This document shows positions 27,274-35,628 of a stretch of DNA of 64,000 bases, piece by piece. The DNA is from DATJIG01 sp035493495 (GTDB lineage Bacteria > Pseudomonadota > Alphaproteobacteria > SMXQ01). The first letter of the stretch is position 1; every line of letters begins with the position of its first letter. The translations under genes and the position numbers were made by a program. The stretch is taken from contig DATJIG010000257.1 in NCBI GenBank assembly GCA_035493495.1, positions 1 to 64,000 on the forward strand, in the 5' to 3' direction. The notes under the pieces are model-generated. The model saw only the letters and a list, made by a program, of their open reading frames with translations. It searched no databases and was not told where the DNA came from.

Positions 27274-28332
27274 CTACTCCGCCGTGCGAATCCCCTGCTT
27301 GCGCTGCAGGCCCTGCATATAGGCGATTGCGGCGTCGCTGGTTCCAGCGAGCTGGGCCACCAGCGCCTCGGTGTCCGCGGCACTCATCTCGATGATGTCG
27401 GCGTTGATCCGCTTCAGCTTCTCGATGAAATCCGGATTACGCATCGCGTTGCGGAATGCCGCGCGGTAGGCCTCGACGACCGGCTCCGGCGTCTTCGGCG
27501 GCAGCGCCAGCCACTGGCCGACCTGGGTCGTGTTCGCCCAGTAGGTGAAGACCTCGCGCGCCACCGGATCGACGAGCTTTCCGGCCAACAGATCGCCGAG
27601 CAACGGCGCGCCTCCGTAGGCCGGCTGCGGCACCTGGTTGCCGTCGATCAACGCGCCCGATTGCGTGACCGTCGTGACCTCCCCTCCCTTCATTAGGCTC
27701 TCGATCTCGTCGACGGTGGCGAGCGAGGTCATGTCGATTTCCTTGCGTTGCAGCGCGAGGAGAAGGTCGTTGTTGCCCGGATACCCCGTGACCCAGCGCA
27801 CGTTCCAGCCGAGATACTCGGTGCCCCACAGGGTCATCTGCATGCCGGAACGGATCGCCGACAAGGCACCCATGGCGACGGGCGATGCCTGCTTGTCGAG
27901 GAGGCGTGGCAGGGCTTCCTTGCGGATCACGACGACGGTTCCGGTGCGACCAAGCCCGCCGATGTATTTGAGCTTGGTGAGGTCGTAGAGCGCGTTCATC
28001 GTCCGGTAGTTGAGCGGGTCGGATTGCGTCCCAGCCCCGGTTGCGATCGTCAGCCCATCGGGTTTCGCCTGGTTGTAGAACGAGTTCAGCGCCACGACGC
28101 CGCCGGCGCCCGGCTGATTGCGCACCACCACGGCGGGACGGCCCGGGAGCGACTCGGCGATATATGCCCCGGACAGGCGCCCGAATGTGTCGGTGGACCC
28201 TCCGGCCGCGGCGCCGATCACGACGGTGATGGTCTTGTCTTTAAAGGATGGAGCATCCGCGGCGTGTGCCGCCGCGAGAGTTGCCACGGCAAACGCACCG
28301 AACGCGGCAATCGCCGCCCTGCACCGAACCAT
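27274..28332 (-). CDS. Orphan TctC/Bug-family periplasmic binding protein
   Basis: Exported 352-residue solute-binding protein of the tripartite tricarboxylate transporter type. A signal peptide ends about AAHAAD (residue 26). The mature part has the Bug-family blocks ITVVIGAAAGGSTDTFGRL and VVVRNQPGAGGVVALNSFY. GGGGAGGT lies about six bases before the ATG. No TctA or TctB membrane gene is present, as is common for these proteins. The ligand (an organic acid or similar) is unknown. A second, different family member follows upstream on the same strand. Confidence 0.85.
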   Translation of the reverse strand: MVRCRAAIAAFGAFAVATLAAAHAADAPSFKDKTITVVIGAAAGGSTDTFGRLSGAYIAESLPGRPAVVVRNQPGAGGVVALNSFYNQAKPDGLTIATGAGTQSDPLNYRTMNALYDLTKLKYIGGLGRTGTVVVIRKEALPRLLDKQASPVAMGALSAIRSGMQMTLWGTEYLGWNVRWVTGYPGNNDLLLALQRKEIDMTSLATVDEIESLMKGGEVTTVTQSGALIDGNQVPQPAYGGAPLLGDLLAGKLVDPVAREVFTYWANTTQVGQWLALPPKTPEPVVEAYRAAFRNAMRNPDFIEKLKRINADIIEMSAADTEALVAQLAGTSDAAIAYMQGLQRKQGIRTAE

Positions 28333-28411
28333 GTTCCACCTCCCCTAGTCTCTTTTGAGCGAGGCTAGCGCGGCGCCGAGGCGGTGGACAACGCCAACGC
28401 AAAGGGGGCCA

Positions 28412-28441
28412 ACGAAAAAGGGAGGCCGTTGGCCTCCCTTT
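28412..28441 (-). terminator. Rho-independent terminator of the TctC-like gene at 28475-29482
   Basis: AAAGGGAGGCC (28417-28427) and GGCCTCCCTTT (28431-28441) form a perfect 11-bp stem with a GTT loop. On the minus strand it is followed by TTTTTCG. It lies 33 bases after the stop of the gene it ends. Confidence 0.85.
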
Positions 28442-28474
28442 CGTCGCATTGCGATGACGTTGCTGGTTTCGGAC

Positions 28475-29482
28475 TCAGCGGCCCATCAGCTTCTTGGTGC
28501 GGTCGACCACCGGCTGCGGCGTCGCGTACGCGTCTTCGATAACCTTAGCGATCTGTTCGCCGGTGATTGGGCTGACGTTGAGCTTCGCCTTCTTCGCCGC
28601 CTCGATGAACGCCGGATCCTTCACCGTCTCATCGAACGCCTTCCGCAGGATGGCGATGCGATCCGCCGGAACGCCGCCCGGCGCCACGAACGGACGGCCG
28701 ACCGCGGCACGGTCCAGGAACAGACGCAGCGCCTGGCGGTCATCCTCGTTGGTGGCGAGAGCGAAGGGCGTCGGCACGTCCTTTAGACGCGGATCGGGAG
28801 TCTCGGCGCCCTGGAACAGGATGTTGAGATTGCCCTCGCGGTAGTACGCCTGGCGGGTGACCGACTGATACGAGTTGCAGAGCCCCTGTACCTCGCCGCG
28901 CTCGGTGGCGAGGACGATCGGGCTCGAGCCCGGGAAGCCCTTTACAATCTTGAACTTGAGGCCGAGCAGGCCCTGCAGGAACTGCGGATAGGTCAGCGTG
29001 TCGGCACCGGTGCCCGTCGCGCCGACGATCAGCTCCCTGGTCTTCAGGTCCTCGAGCGTCTGCACCGGAGCGTCCTTGCGCGCGGTGCAGACGATGACGT
29101 CGAGCTCGGGGCTGCCCAGCCAGTTGAGCTTGCGCGGATCGAACTGCGCGCCAGCGCCGCCGAGCAGCGGTTCGAACGGCAAGCCGCGATTGACGTTGCC
29201 GAACACGGTGCCGTCCTTCGCCGCCGTGTTGGCGAGACGATTAATGGCAACGAGACCGCCGGCGCCCTCGACGTTCTGCGCGACGATCGTCGGCTCGCCC
29301 GCGATGTGATCCTTGATGTGCTGACCGACCAGGCGACCCCAGGTGTCGTAGTCGCCACCGGCGGCTTCGCCGATCCAGAGATAAACGGTCTTGCCCTTGT
29401 AAAAATCGGCGCCGGATTGAGCAAACGCCGGAGCGGCGGCGCAAATAGCCGCGGCAGCCGCGGCGAGAACGCGTAGACGCAT
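28475..29482 (-). CDS. Orphan TctC/Bug-family periplasmic binding protein
   Basis: Exported 335-residue binding protein. The signal peptide ends APAFAQ (about residue 22). The mature region begins DFYKGKTVYLWIGEAAGGDY, then TIVAQNVEGAGGLVAINRL, the Bug-family ligand-cradle motifs. The frame is open 27 codons further upstream, but the ATG at 29482 gives a proper signal peptide. It is a distant paralogue of the gene at 27274-28332, with its own terminator, so the two are separate units. No transporter membrane subunit is adjacent. Confidence 0.85.
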   Translation of the reverse strand: MRLRVLAAAAAAICAAAPAFAQSGADFYKGKTVYLWIGEAAGGDYDTWGRLVGQHIKDHIAGEPTIVAQNVEGAGGLVAINRLANTAAKDGTVFGNVNRGLPFEPLLGGAGAQFDPRKLNWLGSPELDVIVCTARKDAPVQTLEDLKTRELIVGATGTGADTLTYPQFLQGLLGLKFKIVKGFPGSSPIVLATERGEVQGLCNSYQSVTRQAYYREGNLNILFQGAETPDPRLKDVPTPFALATNEDDRQALRLFLDRAAVGRPFVAPGGVPADRIAILRKAFDETVKDPAFIEAAKKAKLNVSPITGEQIAKVIEDAYATPQPVVDRTKKLMGR

Positions 29483-29745
29483 GTTGGAATCCTTCGAGAC
29501 GAAAAAGAGGAGACGGGGCAACGCCCGGTGTGGGAATAGAACGCACCGTATACGGGCAAACATTCAGCGCGTCGAGCGTTGCGTTTCGTAAATTCCGGCG
29601 TGCACCGTCCAGGACGAATCCGAGGGTGCGTTACCCCATAGTAAGTATCTGGGATCATTGGCCAAATAATGCAGCAGATGGAATGCCTTGCGGCGCTTCG
29701 TAACGGTAATGAAACCTTAATAGCGGAGGGGCTACAGGTTTTCGG

Positions 29746-31167
29746 ATGAGTATCGATATCCGCACCTTGTTGGTGGTCCATTCGCTGGTGTCGCTCGCTC
29801 TCGCCGGGCTGATGCTCGTGTTCTGGCGGGTGCACCGCGGCACGCCGGGGCTCGGCCTCTGGACGGTCGGAACTGCGCTTCTCGGCATCGGCGTTCTCGC
29901 TGGCGGCCTGCGTGGCTTCGTACCGAACTTCGTATCGATACTCGGCGCCAACGCTACGGGCTTTCTGGCGCTCGCCGCCTATTGGAACGGGATCCGTCTG
30001 TTCGACGGGCGAATGGCGGTGTGGCGCCAGCCGCTCGCGGCGACGCTCACGACCGTCGCGTTCCTGGCGTACGAAACATACGTCGTCGACGATATTGGCA
30101 TCCGCGTCGTCGTCCTTTCCGCCGTTTTCGGCGCGGGCTGCCTCATGTGCGCCTATGAGCTGCTGCGTGGCCCAGCGCGCACCGTGCGGGCGCCAGCGTT
30201 GATCGCCGCCGGACTCTTCGTAATGGTGGCCCTCGCGATGATCGCGCGTGGCGTATGGGCCGCCATGTCACCTCCGCCTGAAGACCTGTTCGCGGCGTCG
30301 CCGATGCAGAGTCTCTATTTTTTGGTCAGCCTGGTCGGCAAGATCCTGTTTGTCGTCGCCGTGCTGATGATGTCGGTGGAGAGGCTGCAGCAGCAGGTCG
30401 AGGCCCGCAGCATCGCCCTCGACGCCGCGCGCGCCAAGGCCGAGGAGGCGAGCCGCGCCAAGTCGGAGTTCCTGGCCACCATGAGCCATGAGCTGCGCAC
30501 GCCTCTCAACGCCATCATCGGGTTCTCGGACGTTCAGCGCCACGAGATGTTCGGACCCCTCGGGCATGCGCGCTATCGCGAGTACGCGAGCGACATTCAC
30601 GCCTCGGGGACGCACCTTCTCGAGCTCATCACCTCGATCCTCGACATTTCGAAGGCCGAGGCCGGCAAGCTCGAGGTGGCGCCGTTGCTCCTCAACCCGC
30701 GGCCGATCATCGAAACGGCAGTGCCGCTCGTCCGCGGTGCCGCCGAGAAAAAGGGCATCCGGCTGTCGGTGGACCTTCCCGATCCGCCTCCGACGTGCTG
30801 CGCCGACCCGCAGGCGCTCAAGCAGATCCTGCTCAACCTGATGTCGAATGCGGTGAAGTTCACGCCATCGGGCGGCGCTGTGTCGGTGCAGCTGCGCGGC
30901 CTCCTTAACGGCGCCGTCGAGTTCGTCGTACGCGACAGCGGCGTCGGCATCTCCGCCGCCGATCTGCCGCGGCTGATGCGGCCGTTCGAGCAGGTGGCCC
31001 AAGGCTACGCGCAGCGCAGCGGCGGCACCGGGCTCGGTCTTCCGCTGGTTGATGCCCTCGTCCGGCTGCACAAGGGCACGCTCACGGTAGACAGCACGGT
31101 CGGCGTGGGCACGACGATCACCGTGCGCCTGCCAGGACCGGTCCCCATCGCCCTCGCGGCGGAGTAG
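29746..31167 (+). CDS. Seven-helix membrane sensor histidine kinase
   Basis: Orphan hybrid-free sensor kinase of 473 residues. The N-terminal 215 residues contain about seven hydrophobic segments (near 8-25, 33-52, 60-80, 88-105, 112-132, 148-168, 190-213) with no large periplasmic domain. A short coiled linker then leads to HisKA, with H248 in ATMSHELRTPLNAIIGFSD. The ATPase domain shows NLMSNAVKFTPSG, DSGVGI and GGTGLGLPL. The HisKA sequence (EMFGPLGHARYREYASDI) resembles the PleC/DivJ/PdhS group of alphaproteobacterial kinases. The stimulus and the partner regulator are unknown; no response-regulator gene is adjacent. GGAGGGG lies 15 bases before the ATG. Confidence 0.88.
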   Translation: MSIDIRTLLVVHSLVSLALAGLMLVFWRVHRGTPGLGLWTVGTALLGIGVLAGGLRGFVPNFVSILGANATGFLALAAYWNGIRLFDGRMAVWRQPLAATLTTVAFLAYETYVVDDIGIRVVVLSAVFGAGCLMCAYELLRGPARTVRAPALIAAGLFVMVALAMIARGVWAAMSPPPEDLFAASPMQSLYFLVSLVGKILFVVAVLMMSVERLQQQVEARSIALDAARAKAEEASRAKSEFLATMSHELRTPLNAIIGFSDVQRHEMFGPLGHARYREYASDIHASGTHLLELITSILDISKAEAGKLEVAPLLLNPRPIIETAVPLVRGAAEKKGIRLSVDLPDPPPTCCADPQALKQILLNLMSNAVKFTPSGGAVSVQLRGLLNGAVEFVVRDSGVGISAADLPRLMRPFEQVAQGYAQRSGGTGLGLPLVDALVRLHKGTLTVDSTVGVGTTITVRLPGPVPIALAAE

Positions 31168-31261
31168 ACGGCCCCAGACGGGGACCGTGGAAACACCTAA
31201 GTCGTACTTCGTCTCCAACCAGCCCTGCCCTATAGTTCTCCGGCATTACCGGGGGCTTCGC

Positions 31262-32797
31262 ATGGTCGCGCGCGTCAGCACGGTGGCGTTCCAGGGCATC
31301 GAGGTGCTCGCGATCGATGTACAGGTCCAGATCGCGGCCGGGCTGCCCGCGTTCTCGGTCGTCGGCCTTGCCGACAAGGCGATCGCCGAAAGTCGCGAAC
31401 GGGTGCGCGCCGCTCTCGTCGCCCTCGGTCTGTCGCTGCCGCCGAAGCGCATCACCGTCAATCTCGCCCCGGCCGACGTCGCCAAGGAAGGCAGCCATTT
31501 CGACCTTCCGATCGCGCTCGGACTCTTGTCGGCGATGGGTGTGGTCGACGCGGAAGAACTCGCAAGCCACGTCGTTGTGGGTGAGCTCGCGCTCGACGGT
31601 CGCATTACGCCGGTGGCCGGTGTGCTGCCGGCCGCGATCCACGCCCATATCGGCGACAAGGGGCTCATCTGCCCCGCCGCCAACGGGCCAGAAGCCGCGT
31701 GGGTCGACGGTCTCGACGTGGTCGCGCCCGACAGCCTGATCGCGCTGGTCAATCACTTCAAGGGAACGCAGGTCGCAAGCTCGCCGAGACCGATCCTCCA
31801 TTCGGACATTGTCGCGACTCCCGACCTGCGCGACGTCAAAGGTCAGGAGACGGCGAAGCGCGCGCTCGAGATCGCCGCGGCCGGCGGCCATAACATGCTG
31901 ATGATCGGCCCGCCGGGCTCGGGCAAATCGATGCTCGCCCAGCGCCTGCCCGGGCTGCTGCCGCCGCTCGGCGTTGACGAGGCGCTCGAGGTCAGCATGA
32001 TCCATTCGCTCGCGGGCACGTTGCCCGAGGGCGGATTGATCCGGCGGCGTCCGTTCCGCGATCCGCATCACTCGGCATCGCTGCCGGCTTTGGTCGGCGG
32101 CGGCGTGAAGGCGCGTCCCGGCGAGGTGTCACTCGCGCATCTCGGCGTGCTGTTCCTCGACGAGCTGCCAGAGTTCGCGCGCTCCACGCTCGAAGCGTTG
32201 CGCCAGCCGATCGAGACCGGACGCGCGGTAATCGCCCGCGCCGCCGCACACCTCACCTATCCTGCGCGATTTCAGTTGATCGCGGCGATGAATCCTTGCC
32301 GATGCGGCTACCTCGACGATCCGTCGCTTGGCTGCGGCCGTGCCCCGAAGTGCGCTTCAGAGTACCAGGCGAAGATTTCGGGCCCGGTGTTCGACCGCAT
32401 CGATCTCCACGTCGACGTTCCGGCGGTGTCGGCAAGCGATCTCACGCTGCCGCCGCCGGCCGAGGGCTCGGCCGAAGTCGCCGCGCGCGTCGCCCAAGCG
32501 CGCGAGCGTCAGCGCGCCCGCTTCCGCAGGCGCGTGCAGGATGGTGCGACAGGCTCGGTGCCGCTCCGTACCAATGCGGAGGCTGACGGCGAGCTTCTCG
32601 AATCGGTGGCCGGACCGGACGGCGCCGGCCGCGATCTACTCGGTCAGGCGGTCGACAAGATGAAGCTGTCCGCGCGCGGCTATCACCGCGTTCTGCGCGT
32701 CGCGCGGACCATCGCCGATCTCGATCATGCCGATAGCGTGAAGCGGATTCACATCGCCGAGGCGCTGAGCTATCGCCGCATCGCACCACGGGCGTGA
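31262..32797 (+). CDS. YifB/ComM family AAA+ ATPase (Mg-chelatase-like)
   Basis: A 511-residue cytoplasmic ATPase. The N-terminal Lon-protease/S5-like ChlI domain reads PAFSVVGLADKAIAESRERV. The AAA+ domain has Walker A GPPGSGKSMLAQ and the Mg-chelatase pattern AAMNPCRCGYL. The C-terminal domain contains LSARGYHRVLRVARTIADL. In naturally competent bacteria ComM is a branch-migration helicase that helps integrate donor DNA; here that role is inferred. It follows the histidine kinase after 94 bases. Confidence 0.92.
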   Translation: MVARVSTVAFQGIEVLAIDVQVQIAAGLPAFSVVGLADKAIAESRERVRAALVALGLSLPPKRITVNLAPADVAKEGSHFDLPIALGLLSAMGVVDAEELASHVVVGELALDGRITPVAGVLPAAIHAHIGDKGLICPAANGPEAAWVDGLDVVAPDSLIALVNHFKGTQVASSPRPILHSDIVATPDLRDVKGQETAKRALEIAAAGGHNMLMIGPPGSGKSMLAQRLPGLLPPLGVDEALEVSMIHSLAGTLPEGGLIRRRPFRDPHHSASLPALVGGGVKARPGEVSLAHLGVLFLDELPEFARSTLEALRQPIETGRAVIARAAAHLTYPARFQLIAAMNPCRCGYLDDPSLGCGRAPKCASEYQAKISGPVFDRIDLHVDVPAVSASDLTLPPPAEGSAEVAARVAQARERQRARFRRRVQDGATGSVPLRTNAEADGELLESVAGPDGAGRDLLGQAVDKMKLSARGYHRVLRVARTIADLDHADSVKRIHIAEALSYRRIAPRA

Positions 32798-33020
32798 CTC
32801 GCCTTTGCCTCCCCGTACCGTGATGGACCGATGCGTGCATTGACCACGGCGCGTGCACACTGCTCCTTTACGAAATCATTTCACACCCGGAACGACAAAG
32901 ACCGAGCGCCGCGTTCCGGTTTCCCCCCGCGTCTGGACAACCGGCGCCCTGTGCCTACCTCTAGCAGCGTGCCTTTCAGCGCGCGGCCATTCCGGCCTGC
33001 CGCCATTCGGGATTCCCGCC

Positions 33021-33815
33021 ATGCAGATCGACCTTTCGAGACATCGCGCCATCGTCAGCGGCTCCACCGCAGGCATCGGATTCGCCATTGCCGCAGGACT
33101 CGCCGAATCCGGTGCCGCGGTGGTGCTCAACGGGCGTAAGGAAGAGACAACCAGGGCCGCCGCCGAGGCGCTGAAGAAACGGGTGCCGAAAGCGCGCGTC
33201 GACGGGGTCGCCGCCGACCTCGGAACAGCTGAGGGCACGGATTCCTTCATTCGCAAGGCCGGCGATGCCGACATCCTCATCAACAACCTCGGCATCTTCG
33301 AGCCGAAGCCGTTCGAGCAGATCACCGACCGCGATTGGCTCCGCTTCTTCGAGGTCAACCTGATGAGCGGCGTGCGCCTGTCTCGTCATTACCTGCCGCT
33401 GATGAAGGCGAAGAACTGGGGCCGCATCGTATTCATCTCGAGCGAGTCGGGACTGCAGATACCGGCTGAGATGATCCACTACGGCGTGACCAAGACAGCG
33501 CAGCTTGCCGTCGCCCGCGGGCTCGCCGAAACGACCGCCGGCACCGGCGTCACCGTGAACGCCGTCCTGCCCGGCCCGACACGCTCCGAAGGAGTCGGCG
33601 ATTTCGTCAAAGAGTTGGCCCGAAACGAGGGCGTGAGCGAGGCCGAGTTCGAGCGCCAGTTCTTTGCGACAATGCGGCCAACGTCGCTTCTCAAGCGCTT
33701 CGCCACCGTGGAAGAGGTGGCGAACATGGTGGTCTACGTCGCGTCCGAGCAGGCTTCGGCGACGAATGGCGCCGCCCTTCGGGTCGATGGCGGCGTCGTT
33801 CGAGCGGTCGCATAA
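33021..33815 (+). CDS. Short-chain dehydrogenase/reductase
   Basis: Classical SDR of 264 residues. The Rossmann cofactor motif is SGSTAGIGFAIAAGLAESGA. INNLGIF replaces the usual NNAG. The catalytic Ser lies in FISSESG, and the Tyr/Lys pair in YGVTK. The C terminus DGGVVRAVA is typical. Substrate and cofactor are not deducible. The frame is open upstream to 32853, but the ATG at 33021 is the family start. The 223 bases before it show no convincing element. Confidence 0.9.
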   Translation: MQIDLSRHRAIVSGSTAGIGFAIAAGLAESGAAVVLNGRKEETTRAAAEALKKRVPKARVDGVAADLGTAEGTDSFIRKAGDADILINNLGIFEPKPFEQITDRDWLRFFEVNLMSGVRLSRHYLPLMKAKNWGRIVFISSESGLQIPAEMIHYGVTKTAQLAVARGLAETTAGTGVTVNAVLPGPTRSEGVGDFVKELARNEGVSEAEFERQFFATMRPTSLLKRFATVEEVANMVVYVASEQASATNGAALRVDGGVVRAVA

Positions 33816-33855
33816 GGACGGCATCTGCGGCGATCGCGACAGATACGCAAATCAG

Positions 33856-33893
33856 GCAAAAAGAAAGGGGCGGCGCCTGGTGTGCGCCGCCCC
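33856..33893 (-). terminator. Terminator between SDR and porin (mainly for the porin)
   Basis: GGGGCGGCGC (33867-33876) pairs perfectly with GCGCCGCCCC (33884-33893) over a 7-base loop. On the minus strand the stem is followed by CTTTCTTTTT-like T-rich sequence, which suits termination of the porin transcript. It lies 33 bases beyond the porin stop and may also stop the convergent SDR transcript. Confidence 0.8.
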
Positions 33894-33925
33894 TTCCCCC
33901 ACCCCTTGATCAGGACGCGCCGGCG

Positions 33926-35389
33926 TCAGAACGCGAACTGGGCGCGTGCCGCAACCGCGTCGATGTGAGCGCCGGCCGCCGTCACGCCGTTAGTCCCGAG
34001 CTTGTCGACGTCCGCATGGATGTAGTCGAGCATGAACCGGACGTTGGAATTCGGGTACCAGTTCAGGCCGACCGCGTAGGTCTGCTGCTTGCCGCCGAAC
34101 ACCCCGCCGGTGGTGGTCTGCGACACGCCCTTCGTCACCTGGTCGTTGAGGTCGACGATGCTGTAGCGCGCTGCGAGCTCGAACGCGCCCCAGCCGGTGA
34201 ACGACGAGTCCATCGGGTGATCGGGGATCACGCCCGAATACGCGCCCGCGCCCGGATTGTACTTGCGGCGACCGCCGAACGAGTAGCTGGCCTGGATATA
34301 GCCGCCGTCGAAGTCGAGGCTCGGCGCGGCTGAAGTCGGCGTCGTGCCGAACTGGTCGATGTTGTAGTGGTAGTACTCGCCCTGTGTGAAGAAGTTGCCG
34401 AACTGGGCCGCGGCCTCGAGGCCACCGACCCAACCGGAGTCGGCGTTGATGGCGCCGGTGTTGAGGAAGGTCGTCGAGTCGATCCGCAGCTCCGGACGGT
34501 CGCTCAACGCGACCTGATGCGCCGCACCATTTCGCGGGTTGCTGAGGTAGAGACCGTTCAGGCCGAGGTGGATCGAGTCGCTGCCGTCCTGCCAGACCTG
34601 GTAGGTGCCGCGGGCAGCCTCGGCCATCTGCGACATGTTGGAGCCGGAGTGGCTCGCACCCGCCGCCGGCCCGGTGACGTAGAAGCCGGCCCAGTAACGA
34701 TCATCGTTCGAGTGCACGCCGAGAGCGGAACGGGCATCGCCGGCGCCGAACTGCGTCGCGATCGCCTGCGCGGACGAGCGCTCCATGAACATGATGTCGT
34801 TCGAGCTGGTGGCCTCATCCAGCGTCCACGGCACGTCCATGTAGCCGAAGTCGATGCCGACCGGGCGGAAACCGTTGTAGCTGATGAAGGCGTTCTCGAT
34901 GATCGACGACGGGGTCGCATCGGTCGAGCCGCCGAAGTCGGCAACCAGCGCGTAATTCCAGTCGCCCATCACCTTGCCGAGGACGCCGATGCGGGCGCGG
35001 CGGGCATTGACGCCGTCCTGCAGCGAGTTCGCCGCACCAGCGCGCGAGACGCTGAGATAATTGCCGACATCGAAGTGCAGGCGGCCGGTGAGCTGAACGC
35101 TGTTCTGGCCATCGGCCGAGGTCCAGCCCGGACGGCCGTTGGTGAAGGTGATCCTGGGAGCGGCGGCGACGTCGGTCTGCGTCTTCTGCACCTGTTGCTG
35201 GGTCGTGTTGACCTGCTCGCGCATGGTTTGCAGCTGACTCTGAAGATCGCGGATCTGCTGCTCCATCCGATCGACCTGCGACTGGCTCTGGGCGTGCGCG
35301 GGAGCGACGGCGAGCGCTAGCGCGCCAATCATGACGGAACTCAGAAGCGCGTTGCGGATCGAACGCGCCACGGCGTGGCGTACGAACAT
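33926..35389 (-). CDS. OprO/OprP-family outer-membrane porin (copy 1)
   Basis: Outer-membrane beta-barrel of 487 residues. The signal peptide ends PAHAQ (about residue 34). A coiled coil follows (MEQQIRDLQSQLQTMREQ), which in this family trimerises in the periplasm. The barrel shows the Porin_O_P pattern NARRARIGVLGKVMGDWNY, then VADFGGSTDATP and IDFGYMDVPWTLDEAT, and ends ARAQFAF with the C-terminal phenylalanine needed for BAM recognition. The P. aeruginosa relatives carry phosphate or polyphosphate; selectivity here is inferred only. I used the ATG at 35389 rather than 35434. A tandem paralogue lies upstream at 35629. Confidence 0.85.
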   Translation of the reverse strand: MFVRHAVARSIRNALLSSVMIGALALAVAPAHAQSQSQVDRMEQQIRDLQSQLQTMREQVNTTQQQVQKTQTDVAAAPRITFTNGRPGWTSADGQNSVQLTGRLHFDVGNYLSVSRAGAANSLQDGVNARRARIGVLGKVMGDWNYALVADFGGSTDATPSSIIENAFISYNGFRPVGIDFGYMDVPWTLDEATSSNDIMFMERSSAQAIATQFGAGDARSALGVHSNDDRYWAGFYVTGPAAGASHSGSNMSQMAEAARGTYQVWQDGSDSIHLGLNGLYLSNPRNGAAHQVALSDRPELRIDSTTFLNTGAINADSGWVGGLEAAAQFGNFFTQGEYYHYNIDQFGTTPTSAAPSLDFDGGYIQASYSFGGRRKYNPGAGAYSGVIPDHPMDSSFTGWGAFELAARYSIVDLNDQVTKGVSQTTTGGVFGGKQQTYAVGLNWYPNSNVRFMLDYIHADVDKLGTNGVTAAGAHIDAVAARAQFAF

Positions 35390-35470
35390 ATGTTCCTCTC
35401 TTATTTCTTCGCGGATGGTGCTCGTGGGAGACACGGGCGCTCGGCGCGGCTACCGAGTGGTGGCGCGAAG

Positions 35471-35512
35471 CTAGGGGTCGGATGTGACAGGTCGCGGATG
35501 GATCAATGACAA
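35471..35512 (-). promoter_or_regulatory. Pho-box-like promoter region of porin copy 1
   Basis: Read on the minus strand, TTGTCAT (35512-35506) and CTGTCAC (35490-35484) start 22 bases apart, two turns of the 11-base PhoB-box period. Both match the CTGTCAT/C half-site at six or seven of seven positions. Ten bases after the second half-site comes TAGCTT, a possible weak -10 typical of activator-dependent promoters. The site is about 95-123 bases before the porin ATG. Confidence 0.5.
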
Positions 35513-35628
35513 CGAGAGGACACGTCGGTGCTGTGTCGCGGCCGCAACATGCGTACTGGTCCGGATTGCGACTACGGCGTGCGCTGGCGCGCATCACCGG
35601 CGCGGTACCGAGAGATGTGCGAGCGACG

